Origin: an uncultured Bacteroidales bacterium
GTDB taxonomy: Bacteria; Bacteroidota; Bacteroidia; Bacteroidales; Paludibacteraceae
DNA: 6,280 nucleotides
Assembly: GCA_937891905.1 (NCBI GenBank)
Contig: CALATT010000109.1
Coordinates: 1 to 6,280 of the forward strand
Direction of reading: 5' to 3'
Positions within the stretch are counted from its first letter, which is position 1. Every line of letters begins with the position of its first letter. Positions 6,164 to 6,280 of the stretch are shown one piece after another. The translations under genes were made by a program, and so were the position numbers. The notes below the pieces were generated by a model. It did no database searches. It saw nothing but the letters and a program-made list of their open reading frames with translations, and was not told the origin of the DNA.

Positions 6164-6194
6164 TTGTGTATTTCAAAAAAAAGCAGTACTTTTG
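6164..6194 (+). promoter_or_regulatory. Bacteroidota-type promoter for tRNA-Thr
   Basis: TTG (6164-6166), 20 bases, then TACTTTTG (6187-6194), matching TAnnTTTG. The spacer carries a run of eight A (6175-6182) in the same place as in the lysS promoter, and the two promoters agree at 29 of 34 positions (114-147 against 6163-6196). Transcription should start near 6200, about 25 bases before the mature tRNA. A second A8 run at 6145-6152 lies upstream of the -33 box and may act like an UP element. Confidence 0.8.
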
Positions 6195-6225
6195 CACTCG
6201 CGTTTGGTAATTCCGCCACGCTTTC

Positions 6226-6280
<55 letters not shown>

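Overview
The window looks like chromosomal core DNA from a member of the Bacteroidota, most likely the order Bacteroidales. Four things point there. The gene order lysS-gpsA-pgi is, as I recall it, a familiar neighbourhood in Bacteroides and relatives. A protein of the type IX secretion 'plug' family (formerly DUF5103), characteristic of this phylum, is present. Three promoters fit the unusual phylum-specific pattern TTG/TTTG, 20 bases, TAnnTTTG. None of the five start codons has a clear Shine-Dalgarno sequence; the stretches before them are A-rich instead.

Layout. Bases 1-229 are a leader region with an 11-bp tandem repeat (39-77), a strong promoter (115-145), a small palindrome at the expected transcript start (154-169) and a degenerate 7-bp tandem repeat (171-205). 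Four genes then run on the plus strand and probably form one transcription unit: lysS (lysyl-tRNA synthetase), gpsA (glycerol-3-phosphate dehydrogenase), pgi (glucose-6-phosphate isomerase) and a small exported PepSY-like protein. The unit ends at a hairpin terminator (4678-4707). That hairpin probably also serves the convergent minus-strand gene, the plug-family protein (4758-6074). A second degenerate 7-bp array lies between the plug gene's stop codon and the terminator. At the right edge, the plug promoter and the promoter of a tRNA-Thr(CGU) gene are divergent. The tRNA is cut off by the window end after 55 bases.

How the genes fit together. lysS, gpsA and pgi serve translation, phospholipid precursor supply and central sugar metabolism. 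They share no single pathway, and their linkage looks like a conserved housekeeping cluster. The PepSY-like protein and the plug protein both carry export signals and act outside the cytoplasm. I see no mobile element, CRISPR array, phage gene or toxin system, and no clear new enzymatic system. The most unexplained material is non-coding: two 7-bp arrays whose transcript-sense strands share an AGTAnnn unit, an 11-bp array upstream of the lysS promoter, a 13-codon upstream ORF whose stop overlaps the lysS start, and near-identical promoters for lysS and the tRNA.
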